The position numbers and the translations under genes were made by a program. A stretch of 51,644 nucleotides of DNA from Prolixibacteraceae bacterium (GTDB lineage: Bacteria > Bacteroidota > Bacteroidia > Bacteroidales > Prolixibacteraceae): contig CANJNY010000021.1 in the NCBI GenBank assembly GCA_947475715.1, positions 1 through 51,644 of the forward strand. The letters are read 5' to 3'. The notes under the pieces are model-generated. The model did not search any database, was not told the origin of the DNA, and saw only the letters and a program-made list of their open reading frames with translations. Positions within the stretch are counted from its first letter, which is position 1. Each line of letters opens with the position of its first letter. This document shows, piece after piece, positions 17,605 through 26,885 of this stretch.

Positions 17605-18450
17605 TTAAATCATTCGAAGCTTATGTACTACTATTGCCTTTACGAGCAAGGCCATTTTCATCCCTCCTGATATTCTGATACGGCCTGTCAATATTTTGGC
17701 TGCCGAAGTATATTTAATCTTCTTTACCAACCGCTGATAATAATAAAATGCGATGAGTACAGCCAGTTTAGCATTTTGAGGCAACTCTGAGATCCCTTTT
17801 CTGGCTGAGAAAAAGTCTTTTTCGATATCTTTAATAATTTCAGCTTTTATCTGGTCATTAAAATTCCCATTTCCCATTTCTGGAAAATATTGCCGTTCGA
17901 GATATTCGGTATCGCTTCGAAGATCGCGCAGGAAATTGACCTTTTGAAATGCCGACCCCAATCTCATTGCAGGCTCTTTTAATGCTTCATATCTGTCGGT
18001 GTTGCCATCAGTAAAAACCGCAAGGCACATGAGTCCGACAACATCTGCCGATCCATAAATATACTGATCAATTTCTGATTTGCTGGTATAGGTTGTTTTG
18101 GTTATATCTGATCTCATGCTAGACATAAAGGCCTGAATAAGATCATCGGAGATTTGGTAACGTTTCACGGTCAGCTGAAACGAATGTAAGACCAGATTAA
18201 GGCTAATCCCGCATCTTAAGGCCTCATAATAATCTGCTTCGAATTTATCGAGCAGTATTTCTTTATCATGACCCAGAAATGTGTCAACTATTTCATCAGC
18301 AAGGCGGACAAAACCATAGATACTATAAATCGCATTCTGTATCTGAACATCCAAAAAACTTACCGCAATTGAAAATGAGGTGCTGTAAGTGCGGGTAACT
18401 AACTTGCTTACTTTAAATGAAACCTGGTCATAAAGATTTACTGAATCCAT
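17605..18450 (-). CDS. crtB: Phytoene synthase
   Basis: 281 residues. Both aspartate-rich Mg-diphosphate motifs of head-to-head prenyl synthases are intact: RLADEIVDTFLG (DxxxD) and FQKVNFLRDLRSD (second DxxxD). It joins two geranylgeranyl diphosphates to phytoene, the first committed step of the pathway. First gene of the carotenoid operon; no GGPP synthase is in the window. The ~280 bp gap upstream shows no canonical promoter that I could pick. Confidence 0.92.
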   Translation of the reverse strand: MDSVNLYDQVSFKVSKLVTRTYSTSFSIAVSFLDVQIQNAIYSIYGFVRLADEIVDTFLGHDKEILLDKFEADYYEALRCGISLNLVLHSFQLTVKRYQISDDLIQAFMSSMRSDITKTTYTSKSEIDQYIYGSADVVGLMCLAVFTDGNTDRYEALKEPAMRLGSAFQKVNFLRDLRSDTEYLERQYFPEMGNGNFNDQIKAEIIKDIEKDFFSARKGISELPQNAKLAVLIAFYYYQRLVKKIKYTSAAKILTGRIRISGGMKMALLVKAIVVHKLRMI

Positions 18451-18677
18451 TTTTTATTGTTTAAAAACATCCTTTATACAATAATAGAACAATGATCGCT
18501 CCGAAATGTTTTTAAAAATGAAACGAGTCTGGAGCAGTACCTTTTCAAAAATCAGTAGAAGAACCTATGGCGATTTCCATTTGGCAAATGAAAATCAAAT
18601 TATTAACAGATAAAATTTCAATTAAGAAAGATACAAAAATAATACCGGATTTCTTTAAAATAATCAGGAGAATAGGA

Positions 18678-18721
18678 TTAAAATTAAAAGCCCGATTTGT
18701 CAATCGGGCTTTTAATTTTAA
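18678..18721. terminator. Terminator after kup
   Basis: A perfect 20-bp stem (18678-18697 with 18702-18721) and a 4-nt loop, with G+C in the loop-proximal half and A/T runs at the base, 13 bp after the kup stop. It would also insulate the carotenoid operon. Confidence 0.87.
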
Positions 18722-18733
18722 AACGGAGATTGA

Positions 18734-20680
18734 TCAGGGATAATCAACCCTCAAAATTCGCTTTTTAAGTTGTTGTTCAATAACTATTGGTACTTTCTCC
18801 TCAATAACATTTGAGGAGTCGAGGCCCAGTGCTTTAACGTCATTGATACTTATCTTCCGGATAAAATTGTGCAGCCCCATAATAAAGCTTTGTTGCAGTG
18901 GCAATTTATAATCACTGATAAGAATTCTGTCGAGATTCACATATAAACAATCCGCAGGGATATTGTGTGATTTCAATGAATCGTATTGGCTAACCATACT
19001 AATTTCGCCACTTTTCACAAGATCTTCAATGACCTCTCTAAAGTAGAGGTTGATCTTACGTTCTATTTTAAAGCCAAGCCTGAAGTCAACCTTAATCAGT
19101 ACCCCGGGTATCATGTGATGAACAACATATTCAAAGGTATTTGGAGTCTCAAGGTTATCGATATGCAAGAACCAATAAGTACTGGCTCGCTTAGGGTGTT
19201 TATTGAAAATTGAATACATGATTTTCGCCTCAATCTGATCCCTGCGGTTTGCTTTGGTAATATAAATCAGGTTAGTTGCAATTTTCGGAACAGAGGTATC
19301 GGCACTTAGCTCCCTGAAAATACCGGGATCTTTATTCACATTTACAAAACTGATATACTTGTTCTTGATCTTCCGTCCAAAATACCAACCATACATCACA
19401 ATAAAGAAAACAAAAGCCAGGGCAATAGTTAACCAACCGCCATTTGCGAATTTGTGCAGGTTCGCATATAAAAAGGTACCTTCAATCGATAAAAAGACAA
19501 TAAGCAACAGGGCAATATACACCCTGCGCACTTTTCGGTTTCTTAAATGAAAGGACAACAGCGAAGTGGTCATGATCATTGTAATTGTTATCGAGAGTCC
19601 ATAGGCAGCTTCCATTCTTGAGGACTCTCCAAAATAGATCACCACAAAGGTACAGGCGATCCAAAGAAACCAGTTGACAAAGGGGATGTAGACCTGCCCT
19701 TTAATATCTGTCGGATAATTTATCCTGATCTTTGGCCAGATATTCAACGAAACCGCCTCACTAATGAGTGTATAAGACCCACTTATTAAGGCCTGGCTGG
19801 CGATTATGGAAGCCGCAGTTGCGATAACTACTCCCGGAAGGAGAAACCATGGAGGCATAATAGCAAAAAATGGATTTGCGCTATTCATATGATCCATATG
19901 ATTCAACAGGTATGCCCCTTGTCCAAAATAGTTAATAAGCAACGACAATTTCACAAACATCCAGGAGATACGGATATTCTGGATTCCACAGTGACCCAGA
20001 TCGGAGTACAATGCTTCCGCTCCGGTTGTTGCCAGAAATACAGCTCCAAGAAGAATTACAGCGTTCGGGAATTCAGTTATAAAACGAAACGCATAGATTG
20101 GATTTATTGCAACTAAAATACCAGGGTCATTTACCAGATAATTCAGCCCCAGCATCGCTAACATCGAAAACCAGATAAACATCACAGGACCAAATGCTTT
20201 ACCCATAAAACCGGTTCCGAATTGCTGAAAAAAGAAAAGTACAGATAAAATTGAAAGTACAATTGGAACTACCGGAATATGCGGATAAAATAGTTTCAAA
20301 CCCTCGACTGCCGAAGTTACAGTAATTGAAGGGGTTATTACACCATCGGCTAACAAGGCACTTCCACCGATCATGGTAAGGATAGCAATCAAATTATTTT
20401 TCCGTCGGATCAGTGCAAAGAGCGCAAAAATCCCCCCTTCACCGTGGTTATCCGCACGAAGGGTAATGATAACATACTTAACGGTTGTTTGAAGAGTGAG
20501 GGTCCAGAAGATACAGGATAATGCACCAAATATCAACTCTTTATTGTATATTGTTGATGCATTGATGATTGCATTCATGGTATAAAGTGGACTTGTGCCC
20601 AGATCACCGAATACAATTCCCAAAGTAATGACTAAACCTGCAAAAGATACTTTTGCAATGCCGCTATGCTGTTTATCCAT
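18734..20680 (-). CDS. kup: KUP-family potassium uptake transporter
   Basis: 648 residues, near the ~620-630 of Kup. The first helix reads ITLGIVFGDLGTSPLYTMNAI, the strongest family signature, followed by DNHGEGGIFALFALI and about twelve hydrophobic segments, then a ~200-residue C-terminal cytoplasmic part. The protein imports K+ with protons across the inner membrane. Single-gene unit with a -7 element upstream and a strong terminator downstream. Confidence 0.93.
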   Translation of the reverse strand: MDKQHSGIAKVSFAGLVITLGIVFGDLGTSPLYTMNAIINASTIYNKELIFGALSCIFWTLTLQTTVKYVIITLRADNHGEGGIFALFALIRRKNNLIAILTMIGGSALLADGVITPSITVTSAVEGLKLFYPHIPVVPIVLSILSVLFFFQQFGTGFMGKAFGPVMFIWFSMLAMLGLNYLVNDPGILVAINPIYAFRFITEFPNAVILLGAVFLATTGAEALYSDLGHCGIQNIRISWMFVKLSLLINYFGQGAYLLNHMDHMNSANPFFAIMPPWFLLPGVVIATAASIIASQALISGSYTLISEAVSLNIWPKIRINYPTDIKGQVYIPFVNWFLWIACTFVVIYFGESSRMEAAYGLSITITMIMTTSLLSFHLRNRKVRRVYIALLLIVFLSIEGTFLYANLHKFANGGWLTIALAFVFFIVMYGWYFGRKIKNKYISFVNVNKDPGIFRELSADTSVPKIATNLIYITKANRRDQIEAKIMYSIFNKHPKRASTYWFLHIDNLETPNTFEYVVHHMIPGVLIKVDFRLGFKIERKINLYFREVIEDLVKSGEISMVSQYDSLKSHNIPADCLYVNLDRILISDYKLPLQQSFIMGLHNFIRKISINDVKALGLDSSNVIEEKVPIVIEQQLKKRILRVDYP

Positions 20681-20724
20681 AAAGACGAACCTAATATTTT
20701 ATATTTTTTTAGCGAAAACAGGGG

Positions 20725-20732
20725 CAAATGTA
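20725..20732 (-). promoter_or_regulatory. Likely -7 element of kup
   Basis: Reverse strand TACATTTG, full TAnnTTTG match, 45 bp before the ATG at 20680. No clear -33 partner. Confidence 0.4.
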
Positions 20733-20877
20733 ATCACCAATTTGAAAAATTATCCTTGTATTCTCTGATTATTGTCATTGTAATCAGGATATAATTAACA
20801 TCGGTCATACTATATAATTATCGATGTGCCTGTTAGCACTATTTATTCCAATATTAAATAATCAATAAATGTTAAAT

Positions 20878-20911
20878 AAAAAGGCCGGATCATTAATTAT
20901 CCGGCCTTTTT
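20878..20911. terminator. Terminator after serS
   Basis: A perfect 13-bp GC-rich hairpin (20878-20890 with 20899-20911, 8-nt loop) with A5/T5 ends, so it carries a U-tract in both directions, 50 bp after the serS stop. Confidence 0.88.
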
Positions 20912-20961
20912 ATTCAACATTTCCATACACCTAAACCGATTTAGTTTTAAGCAAACACTGC

Positions 20962-22239
20962 CTATCTGATTATTTCACATCCGCCCAGATAAGGGACAAG
21001 AACTTTGGGAACCACGATTCCCTCAGGGGTCTGATAATTTTCAAGGATAGCAGCCACAATTCGCGGCAAAGCCAATGCACTTCCATTAAGTGTATGGGCG
21101 ATCATCGGCTTGGCACGTCCCTCCTCGCGGAATCGAAGTTTGAGACGGGTGGCCTGAAAAGACTCAAAATTAGAGACTGATGAAACCTCCAGCCATCGTT
21201 CCTGAGCAGCTGACCAGACCTCAAAGTCATAAGTAAGAGCAGAGGTAAAGCTCATATCACCACCACAAAGCCTTAAAATGCGGTATGGAAGACCAAGTTT
21301 TTCAACCAGTGTCTGAACATATGCCACCATATCGTTTAGTGAGTCATACGATTTATCGGGATGAGCAACCTGTACAATCTCCACTTTGTCGAACTGATGC
21401 AAGCGGTTAAGACCGCGTACATCCTTACCATACGATCCCGCTTCGCGCCTGAAACAGGCAGAATAAGCAGTGGTCTTAATTGGCAAGTCTTTCCCTTCAA
21501 CGATCACGTCACGGAAAATATTGGTAACCGGAACTTCGGCAGTCGGAATTAAATAAAGATTATCTGTGCTGTCATGGTACATCTGCCCCTCCTTATCGGG
21601 AAGTTGACCTGTCCCAAAACCGGAGGCTTCATTAACCAGGTAGGGTGGCTGAACTTCAAGATAGCCATGCTCGCGTGCCTGATCCAAAAAGAAATTAATT
21701 AATGCCCGTTGAATTCGCGCTCCAAATCCTTTATATACCGGAAAACCGGCACCTGTAATCTTTACACCGAGCTCAAAATCAATTAAATCGTATTGAGACG
21801 CCAATTCCCAGTGTGGCTTAGCCCCTTCAGGTAATATTGGCATCGTACCACCGGTAGCCACAATTTGATTATCCTCCGCACCTTTGCCTGGAGGCACCAG
21901 CGAAGCGGGAAGATTGGGAAGCAAAACCTGAAGTTGTGCGAGCTCTTCGTCAATAAGGTCGAATTCCCCTTCAAATGTTTTAATCTGCTCTTTAAGCCTG
22001 ACAGTCTGCTCTTTGGCCAGATTTACCTCCTCCATGTTACCGGCTTTCATCAGTTGACCAATCTCCCTGGAGATCCTGTTCATCTCGGCCTTCTGAGTTT
22101 CCGCTTCATTCTGAACCTCATTGCGCCTCTGATAAAGCTCAATCACCTTTTCAACAATTGCTCTGGCATCAAAACGTTTTACTGCAAGTTTTTCGATAAC
22201 CAATTCAGGATTATCCTGTATGAATTTTAAGTTTAACAT
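20962..22239 (-). CDS. serS: Seryl-tRNA synthetase
   Basis: 425 residues, standard length. The N-terminal ~110 residues form the antiparallel coiled-coil arm that holds tRNA-Ser (VIELYQRRNEVQNEAETQKAEMNRISREIG...). The class II core has motif 2 (FRREAGSYGKDVRGLNRLHQFDKVE) and motif 3 (GSALALPRIVAAILENYQ). It charges tRNA-Ser, and tRNA-Sec where present. Located directly downstream of rplU-rpmA on the same strand but separated by a terminator and its own -7 element. Confidence 0.96.
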   Translation of the reverse strand: MLNLKFIQDNPELVIEKLAVKRFDARAIVEKVIELYQRRNEVQNEAETQKAEMNRISREIGQLMKAGNMEEVNLAKEQTVRLKEQIKTFEGEFDLIDEELAQLQVLLPNLPASLVPPGKGAEDNQIVATGGTMPILPEGAKPHWELASQYDLIDFELGVKITGAGFPVYKGFGARIQRALINFFLDQAREHGYLEVQPPYLVNEASGFGTGQLPDKEGQMYHDSTDNLYLIPTAEVPVTNIFRDVIVEGKDLPIKTTAYSACFRREAGSYGKDVRGLNRLHQFDKVEIVQVAHPDKSYDSLNDMVAYVQTLVEKLGLPYRILRLCGGDMSFTSALTYDFEVWSAAQERWLEVSSVSNFESFQATRLKLRFREEGRAKPMIAHTLNGSALALPRIVAAILENYQTPEGIVVPKVLVPYLGGCEIIR

Positions 22240-22260
22240 GATCTTATGTTTCTATAGTTT

Positions 22261-22268
22261 CAAAAGTA
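22261..22268 (-). promoter_or_regulatory. Likely -7 element of serS
   Basis: Reverse strand TACTTTTG, full TAnnTTTG match, ~22 bp before the serS ATG; placed just after the rpmA terminator. Confidence 0.45.
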
Positions 22269-22278
22269 CAAATAAAAA

Positions 22279-22316
22279 ATCTCCTGTTTCATTACACGCG
22301 TAACAAAACAGGAGAT
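22279..22316 (-). terminator. Terminator of rplU-rpmA
   Basis: An 11-bp perfect stem (22279-22289 with 22306-22316, 16-nt loop) followed on the reverse strand by a T-rich run, 25 bp after the rpmA stop. Confidence 0.77.
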
Positions 22317-22340
22317 AATTAATATTTTCTATGAACGGGT

Positions 22341-22607
22341 TTACTCTACCGTTTTGAAAGGAAGAACAGAAACGTATGATTTATCATTTCTCTTCTTCTG
22401 GAACTCAACAGTACCATCGATCAATGCAAAAAGCGTATGATCTCTGCCAATACCGACATTCGCTCCCGGGTGGTGAGCAGTTCCGCGCTGACGAATAAGA
22501 ATATTACCCGCAATAGCAGCTTGTCCACCATAAATTTTAACGCCTAGACGTTTACTTTGAGATTCGCGGCCGTTCTTCGAACTACCGGCTCCTTTTTTAT
22601 GTGCCAT
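22341..22607 (-). CDS. rpmA: 50S ribosomal protein L27
   Basis: 88 residues. It begins [16 protein letters not shown] with the lysine-rich N-terminal tail that reaches the peptidyl-transferase centre; no extra cleavable N-terminal peptide of the Firmicutes type is present. [10 protein letters not shown] and [24 protein letters not shown] are the L27 core. It follows rplU by 19 bp in the conserved L21-L27 operon. Confidence 0.97.
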   Translation of the reverse strand: MAHKKGAGSSKNGRESQSKRLGVKIYGGQAAIAGNILIRQRGTAHHPGANVGIGRDHTLFALIDGTVEFQKKRNDKSYVSVLPFKTVE

Positions 22608-22626
22608 CGATAATCTTTTTTAAAAT

Positions 22627-22938
22627 TTACGCTAAAATTCCTGTAATTTGAATCTGTGTCAGGTATTGACGGTGACCGTTTTTCTTCTTGTAACCCTTAC
22701 GGCGTTTTTTCTTGAAGACAATCACTTTATCACCCTTAAGATGCTTAAGTACCGTTGCGGTAACTTTAGCACCCTCAACAAGGGGGGCACCAATACTGAT
22801 AACACCATCATTATCAACTAACAAAACCTTCTCAAAAGTTACATCAGCACCCTCATCCTGTGGAAGGCGGTGTACATAAACCTTTCTTTCTGCCTCAACC
22901 TTAAACTGTTGTCCGGCGATTTCTACAATTGCGTACAT
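22627..22938 (-). CDS. rplU: 50S ribosomal protein L21
   Basis: 103 residues. [26 protein letters not shown] and the C-terminal [26 protein letters not shown] are the L21 hallmarks. First gene of the L21-L27 operon, transcribed from the promoter at 23020-23051 with an ~80-nt leader. Confidence 0.97.
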   Translation of the reverse strand: MYAIVEIAGQQFKVEAERKVYVHRLPQDEGADVTFEKVLLVDNDGVISIGAPLVEGAKVTATVLKHLKGDKVIVFKKKRRKGYKKKNGHRQYLTQIQITGILA

Positions 22939-23019
22939 TCTTACAATTTATTTTATTTGTGTCCGGCAGGCGGGAAACCGACGTCTCCTCTTTTAAAGCC
23001 AACCCGAACAATTGGAGTG

Positions 23020-23051
23020 CAAAAGTAAACATTCTATCCTTTTCTACCAAA
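23020..23051 (-). promoter_or_regulatory. Promoter of rplU-rpmA
   Basis: On the reverse strand TTTG (23048-23051), a 20 bp spacer and TACTTTTG (23020-23027): a full Bacteroidota housekeeping promoter. The 320 bp gap between rplU and the divergent DUF1080 gene otherwise holds the ~80-nt rplU leader with a GC-rich stretch at 22961-22985 and, on the plus strand, only a weak TACATTTA at 23142-23149 that could drive the DUF1080 gene. Confidence 0.75.
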
Positions 23052-23258
23052 AAGATTACGAAAATATTTTCAATCTTTTTATAATCTTACCAGTTCAGGT
23101 TCCGGAAAGCAAATAAACCGGTTGAATTAGGATTTTATTTTTACATTTATACCCTCTAAATCAACAGCTGTAAATCAGCAATGAATGAAAAATCACACCT
23201 TAAATATCAATATTTCCTGGTGGCTATTCCCTCCAACCTCTAAAAACCATTTATACGT

Positions 23259-23897
23259 ATGAAAATCCTGATTCTTACTGCAATCCTACTCTTAGCCATC
23301 TCCGGTTTTTCGCAAAAAAGAGAATCGCTGTTCAACGGAAAAAACCTTAAAGGATGGAGGATCTATGTGAATGACCCGTCAGTGGATCCAAAAAGTTTTT
23401 TCTATGTTAAAGATGGTATGATCGAGACTATTGGGGTTCCAATGGGCTATCTTCGAACGCAAAAAGAGTATGCCAATTACAGACTGCACCTCGAATGGTG
23501 TTATCCTGAAAAACCAACCAACAGCGGCATCTTTTTGCATACAACAGGTGTTGATAAACTTTGGCCGGCGCATTATCAGTGTCAGTTGAAAGATGGAAAT
23601 GCCGGCGATTTTATTGTTCATGGTGTAGGGTTAAAGGCAACAATTGGCGATACTATTTATATTTCAACAGAAAAATTAAAACCGGTTATCCCAAAATTTC
23701 ACGAATCGAATGAAAAAGTGGCCGGTGAGTGGAACAGTTATGATATCATCTGTGAAGGTAATTCCATCGAAGTTAAGGTGAACGGAGTGCTTCAGAATAA
23801 GGCAACCCAATGTTCAGTGACCAAAGGGGCGATAGGATTGCAGGCTGAAGGATCAAAAATCAGGTTCCGGAACCTGTGTATAGAGAAAATCAGGTAA
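23259..23897 (+). CDS. Exported DUF1080 (3-keto-disaccharide hydrolase-like) protein
   Basis: 212 residues with a signal peptide (ILTAILLLAISGFSQ). The domain starts RESLFNGKNLKGWRIY and includes YRLHLEWCYPEKPTNSGIFLH and EWNSYDIICEGNSIEVKVNG, the DUF1080 concanavalin-like sandwich. Family members are periplasmic or surface glycan-active proteins; some hydrolyse 3-keto-glycosides. It is 40 bp upstream of the sulfatase gene on the same strand, probably co-transcribed. Confidence 0.87.
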   Translation: MKILILTAILLLAISGFSQKRESLFNGKNLKGWRIYVNDPSVDPKSFFYVKDGMIETIGVPMGYLRTQKEYANYRLHLEWCYPEKPTNSGIFLHTTGVDKLWPAHYQCQLKDGNAGDFIVHGVGLKATIGDTIYISTEKLKPVIPKFHESNEKVAGEWNSYDIICEGNSIEVKVNGVLQNKATQCSVTKGAIGLQAEGSKIRFRNLCIEKIR

Positions 23898-23937
23898 AAA
23901 GAAGCGTGATCACTGTTGAATTAATTCTCCGGAACTT

Positions 23938-25479
23938 ATGAATAAAACCGTTTTATTTCCTGCATTTTGTATGGCTCTGCTGGCTTCTCAAACAGGAGGT
24001 GGTCAGGAAGCGAAACAACGTAAAATCGCACCGCCCAATATTATTTATATCCTGGCAGATGACCTGGGATATGGTGACCTGGGGTGTTATGGTCAAAAAC
24101 TGATTGAGACGCCAAATATCGATCAGCTGGCTGCTACCGGAATGCGGTTTACACAACACTATTCCGGGGCACCGGTATGTGCACCTTCAAGATGTACCCT
24201 TTTGACCGGCAAGCATACCGGACATTCCTATATCCGTGGGAATGATGAGTGGGCAGAACGCGGAAAAGTATGGGACTACCGGGCAATGCTGGCTGATTCT
24301 ACGCTGGAGGGTCAGCGTCCGCTGCCTGAAAATGAAATTACATTTCCTCAACTGCTCAAAACGAAGGGTTACATAAATGGCATTGTCGGCAAATGGGGTT
24401 TAGGAGCACCGCAAACAAACAGCACGCCAATGAATAAAGGTTTCGATTTCTTTTTCGGCTACAACTGCCAACGACAGGCCCATACCTATTACCCGGTTCA
24501 TTTGTACAAAAACGATCACAGGGTTTACCTCAATAATGACACTATTGCTCCCGACACCCGGCTCGAAAAAGATGCCGATCCCTATGATCTTAAAAGCTAT
24601 TCCAGATTTACCTTAAATGAATATGCCTGCGATCCGATGTTCAGAGAACTTACCGGATTTGTAAACCAAAACCGGAATCATCCCTTTTTTATGTACTGGG
24701 CCACAACAATTCCCCACGTACCAATTCAGGCGCCTCAGCGGTGGGTTGACTATTATATTCAAAAATTCGGTGATGAAAAACCCTATCCTGGAGACAAAGG
24801 ATATTTCCCTCACCGTTACCCGCATGCAGGGTATGCTGCCATGATCTCCTATCTCGATGAACAGGTTGGTTTATTGGTCAGGCAACTTAAAGAACTTGGA
24901 CTTTACGAAAACACCCTGATAATTTTCACCTCAGACAATGGTCCTGCATACAGCGGAGGTTCTGACTCACCCTGGTTTAAAAGTGCCGGTCCCTTCAAAA
25001 ACGAATTCGGCTGGGGAAAAGGGTTTACCCACGAAGGGGGGATTCGTGCACCCATGATCGCAAGCTGGCCGGCCAAAATTGGAAATGGGTTAATTAGCAC
25101 CCATATCTCGGCATTCTGGGATGTGCTGCCAACTATATGCGACATAGCGGGAATGAAAAATCCGGAATATACCGATGGAATCAGCTTCCTTCCCGAACTA
25201 CTGGGAAAGAAACAAAAAGCTCACCCATACCTCTACTGGGAATTTCCCGAAACAGACGGTCAACAGGCTATCCGGCTTGGAAAATGGAAAGGGATCCGAC
25301 AGGATATTAAAAAGGGAAACCTCCATATCCAACTATTTAACCTGGAGAGCGATTTGCAGGAACTGAACGATGTTTCAGCCCAACATCCTGAAATCGTGAA
25401 AACGATGGCGGAAATCATGGTCAGGGAACATGTTCCGGCAACGCAGGCGATATTTAAAATGAAGGCGTTAGGGGATTAA
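23938..25479 (+). CDS. Exported sulfatase (family S1, CxPSR type)
   Basis: 513 residues with a signal peptide. The formylglycine motif is CAPSR with Cys at residue 81 (PVCAPSRCTLLTG); metal-binding ADDLGYGDLG lies at 40-49 and FTSDNGPAYSGG in the second half. The cysteine form needs oxidation to formylglycine by a maturase (anSME or FGE), which is not encoded in this window. The substrate is not clear from sequence; linkage to a DUF1080 protein and to the region's glycosidases suggests a sulfated glycan. No frame breaks seen. Confidence 0.9.
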   Translation: MNKTVLFPAFCMALLASQTGGGQEAKQRKIAPPNIIYILADDLGYGDLGCYGQKLIETPNIDQLAATGMRFTQHYSGAPVCAPSRCTLLTGKHTGHSYIRGNDEWAERGKVWDYRAMLADSTLEGQRPLPENEITFPQLLKTKGYINGIVGKWGLGAPQTNSTPMNKGFDFFFGYNCQRQAHTYYPVHLYKNDHRVYLNNDTIAPDTRLEKDADPYDLKSYSRFTLNEYACDPMFRELTGFVNQNRNHPFFMYWATTIPHVPIQAPQRWVDYYIQKFGDEKPYPGDKGYFPHRYPHAGYAAMISYLDEQVGLLVRQLKELGLYENTLIIFTSDNGPAYSGGSDSPWFKSAGPFKNEFGWGKGFTHEGGIRAPMIASWPAKIGNGLISTHISAFWDVLPTICDIAGMKNPEYTDGISFLPELLGKKQKAHPYLYWEFPETDGQQAIRLGKWKGIRQDIKKGNLHIQLFNLESDLQELNDVSAQHPEIVKTMAEIMVREHVPATQAIFKMKALGD

Positions 25480-25553
25480 GCTACTGGAATACATAGCTAT
25501 AAAAATTTAACAAAATCCTAATCGAAGGAAGAGTAAAGTACAGGATAAAATCA

Positions 25554-26720
25554 TTACATTGACTTTATAATATCTGCAATTTGCCATGGAGTAGCAACAA
25601 ATTGATTATCAGCTAATGAATAAGAAGTTTGGCAATCAGGAACTGCATAAAATGCACTAATTGGCCTTAAATCCTGTATTGTAATACTCATGGATTTTGT
25701 TCGATGAGGTTGCGGAGTAAATTTTGCATCAATAGCAGCTAAACAATTGTTGCGTAAATAAATAACAAGATCACATTCAGCGCCATCTGCTGTACGGTAA
25801 AAAAAATATTGATATTCATCACCAAGTGTATTTATCAAATCTTCGACAACGTATCCTTCCCAAAGACTACCCAACATAGGATGGCGAAGTAAAGTCTCAT
25901 AATTAAAAAGATTCAACAGATAATTGACAATTCCTGAATCCCTGATATAAATTTTCGGTTTTTTTACAAGCCGTTTCCCAATACTGGAATGCCAGGGTTG
26001 TAAAAGCCTAACAATAAATGATCGTTCAAAAAAAGAGATTGCATTTGATGCTACAGGCATTGAAACACCCAATGAATTGGCTAAACTGCTAACATTAAGC
26101 AAACTCCCTTGTTGCGATGCGATCATCTGAAATAGGCGTTGAAGGTTTGTTGGGGAAGTACCTAAACCCAATAACCGAAGGTCACGCTCAAAGTAGGCAG
26201 ATAAAAATGACTTATACCAGATTTTACGAATTGTATATTCATCAAGATTGAATGGCTCCGGAAACCCTCCTTTGAGCCAATGCTCCCTAAAGTTAGCTAA
26301 TTGTTGAATTTCCAAATGTGCGAAAGGAGTTAATTCATAGGAAACGATCCGACCGGCAAGTGTCTCGTTACTTTGAAAAAGTAATTCAGGACTTGCTGAT
26401 CCAAGCAATATAAACCTTCCATTAACCCTATTTTGGTCTATGACACTGCGCAACACAGGGAAAAAATCAGGCCTCCGCTGTATTTCATCAATAATAACGG
26501 TTTTATGAGAAACTGATTTAAGAAATTCAACCGGATGGGTCAATGCACCTAAATCGGCAGGGTTTTCAAGATCAAGATATATAGTTTCACCAACTATGCG
26601 CTTACTTATTTCTTTGACCAAAGTAGTTTTTCCTACTTGCCGCGGTCCAAGTACAGCAACTGCAGGAAAATAGCTTAATACGGATAATATTTTGTCCTCT
26701 AAAATTCTTTTGATATACAT
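25554..26720 (-). CDS. AAA ATPase with DUF4143 domain
   Basis: 388 residues. Walker A (VLGPRQVGKTTLVKE) at ~23-37, Walker B (KTVIIDEIQRRPDFFPVLR) near 95, sensor-like RFILLGSASPELL, then a winged-helix part and the DUF4143 nuclease-like C-terminus (SLWEGYVVEDLI...YFFYRTADGAECDLVIYL). Such ATPases are common single genes in Bacteroidota with no settled function. It sits alone on the minus strand, convergent with the sulfatase and divergent from the oxidoreductase gene, interrupting an otherwise plus-strand sugar region; gain by transfer is possible. Confidence 0.87.
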   Translation of the reverse strand: MYIKRILEDKILSVLSYFPAVAVLGPRQVGKTTLVKEISKRIVGETIYLDLENPADLGALTHPVEFLKSVSHKTVIIDEIQRRPDFFPVLRSVIDQNRVNGRFILLGSASPELLFQSNETLAGRIVSYELTPFAHLEIQQLANFREHWLKGGFPEPFNLDEYTIRKIWYKSFLSAYFERDLRLLGLGTSPTNLQRLFQMIASQQGSLLNVSSLANSLGVSMPVASNAISFFERSFIVRLLQPWHSSIGKRLVKKPKIYIRDSGIVNYLLNLFNYETLLRHPMLGSLWEGYVVEDLINTLGDEYQYFFYRTADGAECDLVIYLRNNCLAAIDAKFTPQPHRTKSMSITIQDLRPISAFYAVPDCQTSYSLADNQFVATPWQIADIIKSM

Positions 26721-26809
26721 TGCCAGATTTCTATTCCCGTAAATATAAATAATATTTTTAATTTTACGGGGATGAATTCCAATAAGTATTTAGTCCTTTT
26801 AGAAGAAGG

Positions 26810-26840
26810 TTGTTAGTGATCAATCATTTTTTTATATTTG
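26810..26840 (+). promoter_or_regulatory. Promoter of the Gfo/Idh/MocA gene
   Basis: TTG (26810-26812), a 20 bp spacer and TATATTTG (26833-26840), matching the Bacteroidota promoter. Transcription would start about 26846, so the upstream TTG codon at 26838 cannot be the translation start and ATG 26886 is favoured. Confidence 0.72.
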
Positions 26841-26885
26841 TCATACCGATTACCCTCGAAACTTCTCACCTTAAATATTTTATTT

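Noticed and set aside
26838-26885. TTG start for the Gfo/Idh/MocA gene
   Set aside because: It overlaps the -7 promoter element and would bury the Tat signal; ATG 26886 gives a normal signal peptide.
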